NCBI RefSeq assembly: GCF_025165815.1 | Contig: NZ_JAFFZE010000015.1 | Span: forward strand, 372,001-436,000 | Length of the DNA stretch: 64,000 bases | Reading direction: 5' to 3' | DNA from: Actinophytocola gossypii | GTDB lineage: Bacteria > Actinomycetota > Actinomycetes > Mycobacteriales > Pseudonocardiaceae | Part shown: positions 1 to 8,387 of the stretch, one piece after another | Position numbering within the stretch: the stretch's first letter is position 1 | Layout of the letters: each line of letters opens with the position of its first letter | Notes under the pieces: model-generated | What the model was told of the DNA's origin: nothing | What the model saw: only the letters and a program-made list of their open reading frames with translations | The model's database searches: none | Position numbers and translations under genes: made by a program

Positions 1-551
1 AGCCGTCGGTAGATCTCCAGCCACACCCCGGTCGCCGCCCGGGAGGTGGGCAGCAGCGACCCGGCGAGCTGCGGGTGCCGGGGCAGCAGCGGCCCGAGGT
101 GCAGGACCAGGTAGCTGCGCGGATGCCTGGACAGCTCGGCGAGCAGGTCGTCCGCCGCGGCGGAGATCAGCCGGGAGACCGACGCCGCGGGCGCGGGAAC
201 GAGCGGGTCCTGTTCCCGCAGCAGGGTGTAGACCACCGCGTCCGGCAGGAACTCCGCCCTGGTCGGCCACCGGTTGAAGAACGCGCGCCGGCTCGCGCGC
301 TCGCCGGTCCAGGTCTGCGCCAGCCGGATGACGTCCTCGGCGCGCAGCCAGTCCAGGGCGGCGGGGAAACGGACGTGCCGCAGCCGCCGCGACTGGTGCG
401 CGTCGACGGGCTCGGCCTGCAGGTACGTGTCGATCAGCTCGGCCGCCACGGCCAGGAACTGTTGTGCCGCGGCATCGTGGCGCGAGGGGCGTGTGCGCGG
501 ACCCACGCCGACCAGTGTGCGGGTCACGCGAGATCGAACACAGTCCGGCAT
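1..551 (-). CDS. TetR-like transcriptional regulator, 3' end cut by window edge
   Basis: The reading frame opens at an ATG at 551 and runs without a stop to base 1, so the C-terminus lies outside the window (183 codons visible). The stretch ASRRAFFNRWPTRAEFLPDA, followed by VVYTLL, resembles the end of a TetR recognition helix and the following helix (family pattern: S-x-R-x-F-Y-x-x-F-x-S/T-K-x-x-L). The rest looks all-helical, as expected for a TetR ligand domain. It is divergent from the membrane beta-propeller gene at 649, with 97 bases between them. I see no clear ribosome binding site at the ATG, so the true start could be a later GTG. The regulated target is unknown. The family call is moderate because the N-terminal HTH is weakly conserved. 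Confidence 0.55.
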   Translation of the reverse strand, partial: MPDCVRSRVTRTLVGVGPRTRPSRHDAAAQQFLAVAAELIDTYLQAEPVDAHQSRRLRHVRFPAALDWLRAEDVIRLAQTWTGERASRRAFFNRWPTRAEFLPDAVVYTLLREQDPLVPAPAASVSRLISAAADDLLAELSRHPRSYLVLHLGPLLPRHPQLAGSLLPTSRAATGVWLEIYRR

Positions 552-648
552 CAGGGTGACGCACCTCTTACGGAACGTGCTTGCCGGAACTTCCACGCCG
601 AGGTGTTCGTCTCGAAGGTGGATCACGCCGAGGCGGAGGAGTGGGCGC

Positions 649-2172
649 ATGGTGCGACTGGTCGCGATGGTCGGTGCGGTGGGTGGCGTGGTCGCGGTCC
701 TGTTGCCCGGCGGCGCGGCCCGGCCGGACCGGCCGGACACCGGCGTGCTCCTCGGCGCGGCGGCGCTCGTCGTGGTGGCCGTGCTCGGTTTTCTCCGGCG
801 TACCAGGGCCGTTCGGTCGACGGCGGGGCTGCTCGCCGCCGGTGCCGCCGGGTGGGCGGTGTACTGCCTGTACCGCGACCTGACCGGCGGCCTGCCCGGT
901 TCCGGGACGGCGGTGCTCGCGGTGTGCGCGGTCGGGGTGCTGGTCGCCCTCGTCGCCGCGGCGGTGCGCCCGCTCGGGGTTCCGGTGGCGGCGGGGCTGG
1001 TCGTGGTGCTCGCCGCGGCCGCGGTCGCCGGCGGGCTGCTGGCGCCGCGGGTGCCGTTGCGGGCGAGCACCGCCGGTGTCGCCGAGCCCGCCGCGATGGC
1101 CGGGCAACCGGGGGAACGCCGGTGGACGTGGCGTACCGAGGACCCGGTGCTCGGCGTCGTGGCCGCGGGGGCCGGAGTGGTGGTGGCGGTCGAGGGCGGG
1201 CAGCTCGCCGCGCTGGACGGCCCGACCGGGGCGGTGCGGTGGCGCTACGCGCACCAGGGCGCGCACGTTCGCGCGCTCGCGGTGACACCGGACCGGGAGC
1301 TGGTGCTGGCCGCGTTCGCGCCGGGCGGTGACCGGGAGACCGGCGCGGAGCTGCTCGTCGTGCTGGACGCGGTGACCGGCGAGGTGCACTGGAAGTCCAC
1401 AGTGGACGAGTGGGTGGCCGACCAGGACTTCCTGGTGCCGACGAACAGCGTGCTGCCGGTCCGCGACCTGGTGGGGGAGAACGACCACACCGTTCGCGCG
1501 CTGGAGCTGCGCACCGGCGAGGAACTGTGGCGGTGGCGGCCGCCGAGCGGGTGCACGTCCCCGTTCCTGTTACCCCGCAGCGGCGCCGACGTGGTGCTCA
1601 CCTCGATCCACTGCGACGACCGCGCCGGCGTGCTCGCCCTGGACGACCGCACCGGCGAGCGCCGCTGGTCCCACGAGTCCACAGTGGACTCGCCGGTCGA
1701 CCACCACCTGTCCACCAACCCGGCCGGCGACCTGGTCTCGGTGGACCTGGCCGGTGAGCGTGCCGTCCTGCGCACCGCCGACGGCACGCCGCTGTCCACG
1801 CCGGACGCCCGGGTCGACGCCGGCCTCCGACCGCTGCTCCCCGACGAACCGGACGACACCCTCGGTCCCCGGGTCGTCGACCCGGCCACCGGCGACACCA
1901 GGGAACTCCCGGTCACCACCTGCGACAGCCCCCGTGCCCACACCACCACCGAGACCGCCTACCTCCGGATCTGCGGCCCGGACACCGAGGCGTCCCTGGT
2001 CTGGCAGACGATCGCCGACCGCCGCGTCGCCCGCACCCCGATCACCTGGGGCACCCCGGAGATTCTGTCGAGGATGCTCGGGACCGACGCCCGGGCGGTC
2101 GTCGTGCCGGCCCCGGGCGCCATCGTGGTCGCGAAGGCCACGGACACCACGGTCAGCGGCTACCCGGCCTGA
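649..2172 (+). CDS. Membrane-anchored PQQ-type beta-propeller protein
   Basis: The protein has 507 residues. The ATG at 649 is preceded by GGAGGA at 635-640. About five hydrophobic segments fall within residues 1-132 (roughly 1-20, 32-50, 60-76, 87-106 and 111-132). After them come Trp/Gly-rich blades such as LAALDGPTGAVRWRYAHQG and VLALDDRTGERRWSHES, typical of PQQ-like (Pyrrolo-quinoline quinone repeat) propellers. Expected topology is a membrane base carrying an extracytoplasmic propeller. No quinoprotein active-site residues can be assigned, so a binding or scaffold role is more likely than dehydrogenase activity. The 3' end overlaps the convergent phosphatase gene by 13 bases. The gene contains two copies of the near-palindrome GTCCACAGTGGAC. 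Confidence 0.75.
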   Translation: MVRLVAMVGAVGGVVAVLLPGGAARPDRPDTGVLLGAAALVVVAVLGFLRRTRAVRSTAGLLAAGAAGWAVYCLYRDLTGGLPGSGTAVLAVCAVGVLVALVAAAVRPLGVPVAAGLVVVLAAAAVAGGLLAPRVPLRASTAGVAEPAAMAGQPGERRWTWRTEDPVLGVVAAGAGVVVAVEGGQLAALDGPTGAVRWRYAHQGAHVRALAVTPDRELVLAAFAPGGDRETGAELLVVLDAVTGEVHWKSTVDEWVADQDFLVPTNSVLPVRDLVGENDHTVRALELRTGEELWRWRPPSGCTSPFLLPRSGADVVLTSIHCDDRAGVLALDDRTGERRWSHESTVDSPVDHHLSTNPAGDLVSVDLAGERAVLRTADGTPLSTPDARVDAGLRPLLPDEPDDTLGPRVVDPATGDTRELPVTTCDSPRAHTTTETAYLRICGPDTEASLVWQTIADRRVARTPITWGTPEILSRMLGTDARAVVVPAPGAIVVAKATDTTVSGYPA

Positions 2173-3722
2173 TCGACCCCCTGGATGCCCGGGTTCCCGG
2201 CCTCGAGGTGGACGGTGGCGCGGGTGCCGACGGGCGCGCCGGGGCGGTCGACGTAGGGGACGACGCGGTAGTCGGTGCGCCAGTGCGTGTCGGTCAGGTG
2301 GCAGCGGGCGTAGCCGCGTTGGGAGTTGTGGAACTTCATGTGCGGGTTCTCCGCGAGCCAGGTCCGGCCCCAGTCGTCCTGGTCCTGCCCGTTGCCGCCG
2401 GAGCTGACCGACGTGCCGAGGAACTCGGCGCCGACGGTGGCCGAGTCCGGGTCGTCGAAGTCCGCCTTCAGGTCCGCGGCCACGCTGCGGTGCGCGTCGC
2501 CGGTGATGACGACGAAGTTGTCGACGTCGCGACTACGGATCCCGTCGAACAGGCGCTGCCGCGCGGCGGCGTAGCCGTCCCAGGTGTCCATGCCGAACGC
2601 CTGCTCCGGGCCGGCGGCCGAGTCGCCCTGCATCACGAAGATCTGGTTCGCCAGCACGTTCCACGTGGCCGTGGACCGCCCGAGCCCGTCGAGGAGCCAG
2701 CGCTCCTGCTCGGCGCCGAGCATCGTGCGGTCCGGGTCCCACCGCTCCGCGCAGCCGGACACGTTGCCGTCGCCGCAGGCCTGGTTGTCCCGGTGCTGCC
2801 GGGTGTCCACCACGTTGAACCGGGCGAGCCGCCCGTAGCCGAGTCGCCGGTACAGCCGCATGTCCGGCCCGCGCGGCATGGCGGCGCGACGCAGCGGCAT
2901 GTGCTCGTAGTAGGCGCGGAAGGCGGCGGCCCGGCGGGCGAGCACGTCGTTGTCGTGGCCGTCGAGCTCGTCGGCCCAGTTGTTGTCCACCTCGTGGTCG
3001 TCGAGCACCACCACCCACGGAGCGGCGGCGTGCGCGGCGCGCAGGTCCGGGTCGCTCTTGTACTGCCCGTACCGGATCCGGTAGTCGGCGAGTGAGAACA
3101 CCTCCGCCTCCGGCAGGTGCCCGCGTCCGATCGAGCCCTGGCCGCCGCCCTCGTAGATGTAGTCCCCCAGGTGGACGACGAGGTCGAGGTCCTCCTCGGC
3201 CAGGTGCCGGAACGCCGTGTAGTACCCGTCCGCGTAGTTCTGGCAGCTGACGAACCCGAAGTCCACCGAGGACGGGTTGGCCCCGTGCGCCGGGGCCGTC
3301 CTGGTGTGTCCGGTCTCGCTGACCTCGTGGCCTGTCCGGAACCGGTACCAGTAGTCCCGGCCCGGCCGCAGCCAGGACACCTCGGCGTGCACCGAGTGCC
3401 CGAGCTCCGGGGAAGCCCAGGCCAGGCCGCTGCGCACCACCCGCTGGAAGCGGGGGTCCTCGGCGACCTGCCAGAGCACCGGGACGGTCCGGTCCGGCAT
3501 GCCGCCGCGGCCGTCCGCCGCCAGCGGGTCCGGCGCGAGCCGGGTCCACAGCACGACTCCGTCCGGTGTCGGGTCGCCCGAGGCCACCCCGAGCGTGAAC
3601 GGGTCGTCCGGGAAGCGGGGGTTGTTCCAGGCCGAGGCGGTCGAGGCGGTGGTGAGCGGGATCGCCAGCGCACCGGCGCCGGCCATCCCGAGAAAGCCAC
3701 GACGGCTGATTCCCCGTGACAA
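2160..3722 (-). CDS. phoD: Tat-exported alkaline phosphatase D (PhoD) family
   Basis: The protein has 520 residues. The start is a TTG at 3722 behind the strong site GGAGGAG; no ATG or GTG lies between it and the twin-arginine motif SRRGFLG, so TTG is the best choice. The signal peptide ends near ASTASA. PhoD landmarks follow in order: the N-terminal Fn3-like domain, LVVHLGDYIYEGGG (about residue 186), VVVLDDHEVDNNW (about 243), VVITGDAHRSVAADL (about 405), then the conserved EFLGTSVSSGGNG. These residues bind the Fe/Ca cluster in this phosphodiesterase/phosphomonoesterase family. It probably acts outside the membrane on phosphoesters or teichoic acids to release phosphate. I see no obvious PHO box in the 56 bases upstream. 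Length is normal for the family. Confidence 0.9.
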   Translation of the reverse strand: MSRGISRRGFLGMAGAGALAIPLTTASTASAWNNPRFPDDPFTLGVASGDPTPDGVVLWTRLAPDPLAADGRGGMPDRTVPVLWQVAEDPRFQRVVRSGLAWASPELGHSVHAEVSWLRPGRDYWYRFRTGHEVSETGHTRTAPAHGANPSSVDFGFVSCQNYADGYYTAFRHLAEEDLDLVVHLGDYIYEGGGQGSIGRGHLPEAEVFSLADYRIRYGQYKSDPDLRAAHAAAPWVVVLDDHEVDNNWADELDGHDNDVLARRAAAFRAYYEHMPLRRAAMPRGPDMRLYRRLGYGRLARFNVVDTRQHRDNQACGDGNVSGCAERWDPDRTMLGAEQERWLLDGLGRSTATWNVLANQIFVMQGDSAAGPEQAFGMDTWDGYAAARQRLFDGIRSRDVDNFVVITGDAHRSVAADLKADFDDPDSATVGAEFLGTSVSSGGNGQDQDDWGRTWLAENPHMKFHNSQRGYARCHLTDTHWRTDYRVVPYVDRPGAPVGTRATVHLEAGNPGIQGVDQAG

Positions 3723-3778
3723 GGGCTCCTCCAGGCTCGTGAACTATCAACAGGCAACGCGAGTTTGCCGGCACAGTT

Positions 3779-6304
3779 TCACCCACGCGGCCCGGGATGT
3801 CCACGGTTGGTGCGGGCCGTCGGGGTGGCGAGGGCCGGGTCGGCCGGCCAGGGGTGCTTCGGGTAGCGCCCGCGCAGCTCGGCGCGGACCTGGTGGTACC
3901 CGTTGCGCCAGAAGGACTCCAGGTCGCGGGTGACGGCCACCGGGCGGCCGGCGGGGGAGAGCAGGTGCAGCACCACGGCGACCCGGCCGTCGGCGATCGT
4001 GGGGGTCTCGGTCCAGCCGAAGGTCTCCTGCAGCTTGACCGGGAGCACGGGTTCCTCGGCGCCGTAGTCGACCCTCGGCCGCGCGCCGGACGGGACGCGG
4101 AGGCGGTCCGGGGCCAGTTCGTCGAGCCGCGCGGCCTCGGGCCAGGGGAGCAACCGGGACAGCGCGGCGTGGGTGTCCACCCGGGACAGATCGGCGCGGC
4201 GGCGTGCGGTGGTCAGCTCCGGGCCGAGCCAGGTGTCGGCGGCGGCGAGCAGGGCGTCGTCGGACACCGGCGGCCACGGGTCGCCCATGGCCCGGTGCAG
4301 CAACGCCATCCTGGCGCGGAGCCTGCTCGCCCGCTCCGGCCACGGGAGGAGCCGGAGCCCTTCCGCACGGAGCCCGTCGGCGACGGCGGCGCGGACCGCG
4401 GCGGGGTCGGGGTTGGCCAGCGGCCGTTCGCGCAGGACGATCGCGCCGAGACGGACGGTGTGGTTGGCGGTGACGTCACCGCCGGACCAGGTCACCTCGT
4501 CCGCTTCGGACAGGAGGGTGGGGGCGGCCCGGCGGGCCAGTGCCTCGTCGGCGGGGGCGGCCAGCCGGATCGTGCCGTGCGCCTGCCCTGGCCGCCGATC
4601 GGCACTCGCGACGGCGAGCCACTCGGCGTGGGCCGGCCCGGGCAGGTCGACCGCGGTGCCGTTGGCCATCAGGTATGTGCGCGAGCCCGACCCACGGCGG
4701 CGGGCGAGTCGTTCGGGGTACGCGAGGGCGACCACCAGGGCCGGATCACCCGCGTCGGCGGGATCGACGGTGGCTGGGTCGGTGGTGGTCCGGTCACCCG
4801 GAGCCGGCTCGGCGGCGTCGACGGTGGCTGGGTCGGTGGTGGTCCGGTCACCCGGTGCCGGCTCGGCGGCGTCCTGGTCGGTGGAAACCAGGCGGGAGAG
4901 GCGCTTCACCTCGCGTCGCCAGCGGGTGGCGGTGGGGCCTGTGTCGGTGCGGAGGCGGCGGAGCGTGTCCGCGACGTCGGTGCCGGTGGCCAGGGTGTCG
5001 TCGTCGAGGAGGGCGACGACCTCGGCGGCCAGGGTGCTTCCCGCGTCGAGCAGGGCTCGGGCCAGCCGGGGGTGCAGGCCGATTTCGGCGATGCGCCGCC
5101 CGCGCGGGGTCACGGCGCCCGCGGGGTCCAACGCGCCCAGCGCGGTCAGCACCTCGCGCCCGGCCGCGAGCGGTCCCGGCGGGGGCGGGTCCCACCAGTC
5201 CAGGCCACCGCCGTCGGGCGTACCCCAGCACGCCAGTTCCAAGGCCAGCCTGGTCAGGTCGGTGGTGCGGATCTCGGGTTCCGGCTGGGCGGGCAGCGTC
5301 CCGTGCTCGTGCTCCGGCCAGCAGCGGTACACCCGCCCGGGCGCCTCCCGGCCCGCGCGGCCGGCGCGCTGCTCCGCCACCGACGCGGACACCCGGGTGG
5401 TGACCAGACCGGCCAGGCCCCGCCGGTGGTCCGTCCGGGGCACCCTGGCCAGACCCGAGTCCACCACCGCCCGCACCCCCGGCACGGTCAGGCTGGACTC
5501 GGCCACCGCGGTCGCCAGCACCACCCGCCGGTCCGTCCCCGGCCGCAGCGCGGCGTCCTGCCTGGCCGGGGGCAGCCTGCCGTGCAGGGGCGCCACCGGA
5601 ACGTCGTCCAGCAGCGCGGCGGTGCGGGCGATCTCCCCGGCACCGGGCAGGAACGCGAGCACGTCACCGTCCCCTTCGGACAGCGCGCGGCGCGCCGCCC
5701 GCGCCACACAGGACTCCACCCGTTCGCCGCGGGTCGGCGGGGTGTGGGTCACCGTGACGGGGAACGTCCTGGCCTCCGCGCGGACCACCGGGCCGAGCAG
5801 GGCGGCCACCCGGTCGGTCGCGACGGTGGCCGACGTGGCCAGCAGTTTGAGGTCGTCGCGCAGGCCGGCGCGGGCGTCCAGCAGGAGCGTCAGCAGCAGG
5901 TCGGCGTCGAGGTGGCGTTCGTGGCACTCGTCGAGGAGCACGGCGTCTACGCCGGGTAGGTCGGGGTCGCGCTGGAGCCGCCGGACCAGCAGGCCGGTGG
6001 TGACGACCTCGATCCGCGTCTCCCGCGACACCTTGCGGTCGCCGCGGATGGCGTAGCCGACCGTCCCGCCCACCGGCTCGCCGAGCAGGGCGGCCATCCG
6101 GCCGGCGGCGGCGCGGGCGGCGAGCCGGCGTGGCTCGGCGACCACCACGCGGCCGAACTCGGCCAGCGCCAGCGGGACGATCGTGGTCTTGCCGGTGCCG
6201 GGCGGCGCGACCAGGACCGCGGCGCCGCGCTCGCGCAGCACGCCGAGCACGTCGTCGAGGACGGCGCGGACCGGGAGGTCGGGCAGGTCGGCGGGGACGA
6301 GCAC
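3779..6304 (-). CDS. hrpB: ATP-dependent RNA helicase HrpB
   Basis: A DEAH/RHA-type helicase of 841 residues from a GTG at 6304, six bases after the stop of the sulfotransferase gene, so probably translationally coupled to it. Walker A is APPGTGKT (33-40), motif II is DECH (125-128) in LLDECHERHLDAD, motif III is SAT, and QRAGRAGR-type motif VI appears as EQRAGRAGREAPGRVYR. The C-terminal half matches the HrpB-specific region, ending in the conserved ELRGRYPKHPWPADP. The cellular role of HrpB is still poorly defined. About residues 480-515 lie a low-complexity linker made of two nearly identical 18-residue units, encoded by a 54-base tandem duplication. The open frame extends far upstream through the sulfotransferase gene, but that part is not protein-like. 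Confidence 0.9.
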   Translation of the reverse strand: MLVPADLPDLPVRAVLDDVLGVLRERGAAVLVAPPGTGKTTIVPLALAEFGRVVVAEPRRLAARAAAGRMAALLGEPVGGTVGYAIRGDRKVSRETRIEVVTTGLLVRRLQRDPDLPGVDAVLLDECHERHLDADLLLTLLLDARAGLRDDLKLLATSATVATDRVAALLGPVVRAEARTFPVTVTHTPPTRGERVESCVARAARRALSEGDGDVLAFLPGAGEIARTAALLDDVPVAPLHGRLPPARQDAALRPGTDRRVVLATAVAESSLTVPGVRAVVDSGLARVPRTDHRRGLAGLVTTRVSASVAEQRAGRAGREAPGRVYRCWPEHEHGTLPAQPEPEIRTTDLTRLALELACWGTPDGGGLDWWDPPPPGPLAAGREVLTALGALDPAGAVTPRGRRIAEIGLHPRLARALLDAGSTLAAEVVALLDDDTLATGTDVADTLRRLRTDTGPTATRWRREVKRLSRLVSTDQDAAEPAPGDRTTTDPATVDAAEPAPGDRTTTDPATVDPADAGDPALVVALAYPERLARRRGSGSRTYLMANGTAVDLPGPAHAEWLAVASADRRPGQAHGTIRLAAPADEALARRAAPTLLSEADEVTWSGGDVTANHTVRLGAIVLRERPLANPDPAAVRAAVADGLRAEGLRLLPWPERASRLRARMALLHRAMGDPWPPVSDDALLAAADTWLGPELTTARRRADLSRVDTHAALSRLLPWPEAARLDELAPDRLRVPSGARPRVDYGAEEPVLPVKLQETFGWTETPTIADGRVAVVLHLLSPAGRPVAVTRDLESFWRNGYHQVRAELRGRYPKHPWPADPALATPTARTNRGHPGPRG
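4764..4871. repeat. 54-bp tandem duplication inside hrpB
   Basis: Two adjacent copies, 4764-4817 and 4818-4871, differ at a single visible base (GGAG versus GGTG near the end of the unit). Each encodes the 18-residue unit AAEPAPGDRTTTDPATVD on the minus strand. The length is a multiple of three, so the frame is kept. It sits in a Pro/Thr/Asp-rich linker of HrpB. It looks like a recent slippage or unequal-crossover duplication. Confidence 0.9.
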
Positions 6305-6309
6305 CCGGG

Positions 6310-7485
6310 CTAGCGGCCGTTGCGGATGGCGCGTACCGCCGCCTTGGCGTTGCGGTAGCCGCGCAGCATCCAGCGCATCCGGGGGTCGCCCTCGTACCGT
6401 TCGAGCAGGACGCCGCGCACGCTCGCCGGCGGGGGCGGCTTCCGCGCGGCCGCCCGCCTGCGCTCCGTCTGCACCAGCCGCAGCGTCGAGGCCAGCGCGT
6501 ACACCGCCGCGTCGAGCAGTTCGGCGTCGGTGGCGCTGTCGGGGTGACCGGTGTCGTGGTCCACCCGCCACGTCGGCAGCAGGTCGCCGAGGTCGCCGAC
6601 GACGTGGTACCCGGCCGCGCGGATCGCCTCCACCGTGTCCTTGCACCACTGCTCGACCCACGGGCGGTCCTCGACCGGCAGCGTCAGCGGCACCGAGCCC
6701 GGCCGGCCGGCGAGCACCTCCAGCGCGAGGAACTCCTTCACCAGGTTCTCGTACCCCGGCCAGCCGAGGTCCTCGCGCACCCCCGCGCGGTTCAGCAGCC
6801 GCAGCAGGTTCGTCTCCACCACGCCGGTGGACGGGTTCCGCACGTCCACCTCGACCGGGCGCACCGGGTCGACGCCGACGACCTCGGCGAACCGCCGCCA
6901 CAGCGTGTCGCGGGCCGCCCCGCGCGGCAGGGTGATCACGTGCACCCGCTCCGGCGGCAGGTCGGCGGCCCAGGTGCGCAGGAACGCCGGGATGTCCTGG
7001 TAGCCCCAGAACGTGTTCGCGAAGTACGGGTTGACCGTGGTGTCCCCGCGCAGCGAGCGGCTGAACTCGTCGAACGTGAGCTGGCCGGAGTTCTTGACGT
7101 CCTCCTGCCACACCGCCGGCAGCTGCCTGGCCAGGTCCCGGGCGGTGCAGACCACGTGCACCTCCGCGTTCCCGAACGAGTTCATCGCCCGCCGCACCAT
7201 CTCCGGGGTGGCCGGTGCCAGCATCTCGTGCGAGATCACCGAGGTGCCGTGCCAGGCGCGGGCCTCGGTGGAGATCCGCTCCCACGCGTCCCGGACCGCC
7301 GGGTCGGACACCCCGTGGAAGTCACGTTCGAGCAGATCGAGGGTGGCGAGGAACTGCTCGTCCGGCCGCGCACCGGGGTACCGGACGCCGTCCGCGCGCA
7401 GGCTGTCCCGGTTGCGCCACAGGACCTCCTGGAGGTAGGTGGTCCCGCTCTTCGGCGTGCCGACGTGGAGGAAGACGCGGTGCAT
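6310..7485 (-). CDS. Sulfotransferase family protein (PAPS-dependent)
   Basis: The protein has 391 residues from the ATG at 7485. The N-terminus MHRVFLHVGTPKSGTTYLQE carries the 5'-phosphosulfate-binding loop TPKSGTTYL (10-18). Downstream, HVVCTARDLARQLPAVWQE matches the 3'-phosphate-binding region with its conserved Arg. Such enzymes move sulfate from PAPS onto hydroxyl or amino groups of lipids, glycans or natural products; the substrate here is unknown. It is cytoplasmic, with no signal peptide. The gene immediately precedes hrpB on the same strand (five bases between stop and start) and is divergent from the chitinase gene. A sulfatase gene lies at the far right of the window, but nothing links the two. 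Confidence 0.85.
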   Translation of the reverse strand: MHRVFLHVGTPKSGTTYLQEVLWRNRDSLRADGVRYPGARPDEQFLATLDLLERDFHGVSDPAVRDAWERISTEARAWHGTSVISHEMLAPATPEMVRRAMNSFGNAEVHVVCTARDLARQLPAVWQEDVKNSGQLTFDEFSRSLRGDTTVNPYFANTFWGYQDIPAFLRTWAADLPPERVHVITLPRGAARDTLWRRFAEVVGVDPVRPVEVDVRNPSTGVVETNLLRLLNRAGVREDLGWPGYENLVKEFLALEVLAGRPGSVPLTLPVEDRPWVEQWCKDTVEAIRAAGYHVVGDLGDLLPTWRVDHDTGHPDSATDAELLDAAVYALASTLRLVQTERRRAAARKPPPPASVRGVLLERYEGDPRMRWMLRGYRNAKAAVRAIRNGR

Positions 7486-7548
7486 GCTGCGTCACAATAG
7501 GCGACCACGGACAGTGACCACTTCGCCGCCCTACGAAGGTAGGTTGTG

Positions 7549-7573
7549 TGGTTTAGACCAATCATGGTCTAGT
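7549..7573 (+). promoter_or_regulatory. DasR-type (dre) operator repeats upstream of the chitinase
   Basis: TGGTTTAGACCA at 7549-7560 is a near-perfect palindrome and is followed by a second half, TGGTCTAGT, at 7565-7573. Established knowledge: the GntR regulator DasR of streptomycetes binds ACTGGTCTAGACCAGT-like sites upstream of chitinase and GlcNAc-uptake genes, often as direct repeats. The site lies about 45-70 bases before the chitinase start. This predicts repression relieved by phosphorylated amino sugars. Binding itself is inferred. Confidence 0.75.
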
Positions 7574-7616
7574 GGCCGCGTAACGCTCCGCAGAGCACTC
7601 GGCACGAGGAGTGATG

Positions 7617-8339
7617 ATGTCCCTACGTCGCATCGGCGCGGCCCTGACCGTGCTCGCCTTCGCCGTCGTCGCGGCGCCGTCGGTCTCGGCCGCACCGGCC
7701 GCCCCGGCTCCGGAACCGGCCGCCTTCGTGGTGTCCGAGGCCCAGTTCAACCAGATGTTCCCCAACCGGAACGCCTTCTACACCTACAGCGGGCTGACCA
7801 CGGCCCTGTCCGCCTACCCCGCGTTCGCCAACACCGGCTCGGACACCGTGCGCCGGCAGGAGGCCGCCGCGTTCCTGGCCAACGTGTCGCACGAGACCGG
7901 CGGTCTGGTGCACATCGTCGAGCAGAACGAGGCCAACTACCCGCACTACTGCGACACCAGCCAGCCCTACGGCTGCCCAGCGGGCAACGACGCGTACTAC
8001 GGCCGCGGCCCGATCCAGCTGAGCTGGAACTTCAACTACAAGTCGGCCGGCGACGCGCTCGGCCTTGACCTGCTCAACGACCCGTGGCTGGTGCAGAACG
8101 ACGCGGCGGTGGCGTGGCAGACCGCGCTCTGGTACTGGATGACCCAGAGCGGCCCCGGCACGATGACCGGCCACGACGCGATGGTCGGCGGGCACGGCTT
8201 CGGCCACACCATCCGCAGCATCAACGGCGCCATCGAGTGCGACGGCGGCAACCCCGGCCAGGTCCAGTCCAGGGTGGACAAGTACACCCAGTTCACCCAG
8301 CTGCTGGGCGTCCCCACCGGCGAGAACCTGTACTGCTGA
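7617..8339 (+). CDS. Secreted GH19 chitinase
   Basis: The start is one of two in-frame ATGs at 7614 or 7617; 7617 is better spaced from GAGGA at 7606-7610, giving 240 residues. A Sec signal peptide (LRRIGAALTVLAFAVVAAPSVSAA) is followed by a short Ala/Pro linker and a single GH19 catalytic domain. Landmarks are FLANVSHETGG, carrying the catalytic Glu, then YYGRGPIQLSWNFNY, the substrate-binding signature, and the typical end RVDKYTQFTQLLGV. There is no carbohydrate-binding module, so it probably acts on accessible chitin chains outside the cell. The upstream DasR-type site fits induction by chitin breakdown products. It ends just before a strong terminator. Confidence 0.93.
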   Translation: MSLRRIGAALTVLAFAVVAAPSVSAAPAAPAPEPAAFVVSEAQFNQMFPNRNAFYTYSGLTTALSAYPAFANTGSDTVRRQEAAAFLANVSHETGGLVHIVEQNEANYPHYCDTSQPYGCPAGNDAYYGRGPIQLSWNFNYKSAGDALGLDLLNDPWLVQNDAAVAWQTALWYWMTQSGPGTMTGHDAMVGGHGFGHTIRSINGAIECDGGNPGQVQSRVDKYTQFTQLLGVPTGENLYC

Positions 8340-8346
8340 CCCGCGA

Positions 8347-8380
8347 ACCCGGCCCGGCGGCCCGCACCGCCGGGCCGGGT
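8347..8380. terminator. Bidirectional intrinsic-type terminator
   Basis: A perfect 14-base inverted repeat (ACCCGGCCCGGCGG at 8347-8360 and its complement at 8367-8380) encloses a 6-base loop. It lies eight bases after the chitinase stop and eight bases after the convergent htpG stop. There is no clear U tract, as is common in high-GC actinomycetes. Confidence 0.8.
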
Positions 8381-8387
8381 TCCGGCG

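Noticed and set aside
6305-7285. Open frame extending HrpB upstream through the sulfotransferase gene
   Set aside because: The extension is low-complexity and out of frame with the sulfotransferase, which has a valid P-loop. HrpB starts at the GTG at 6304.
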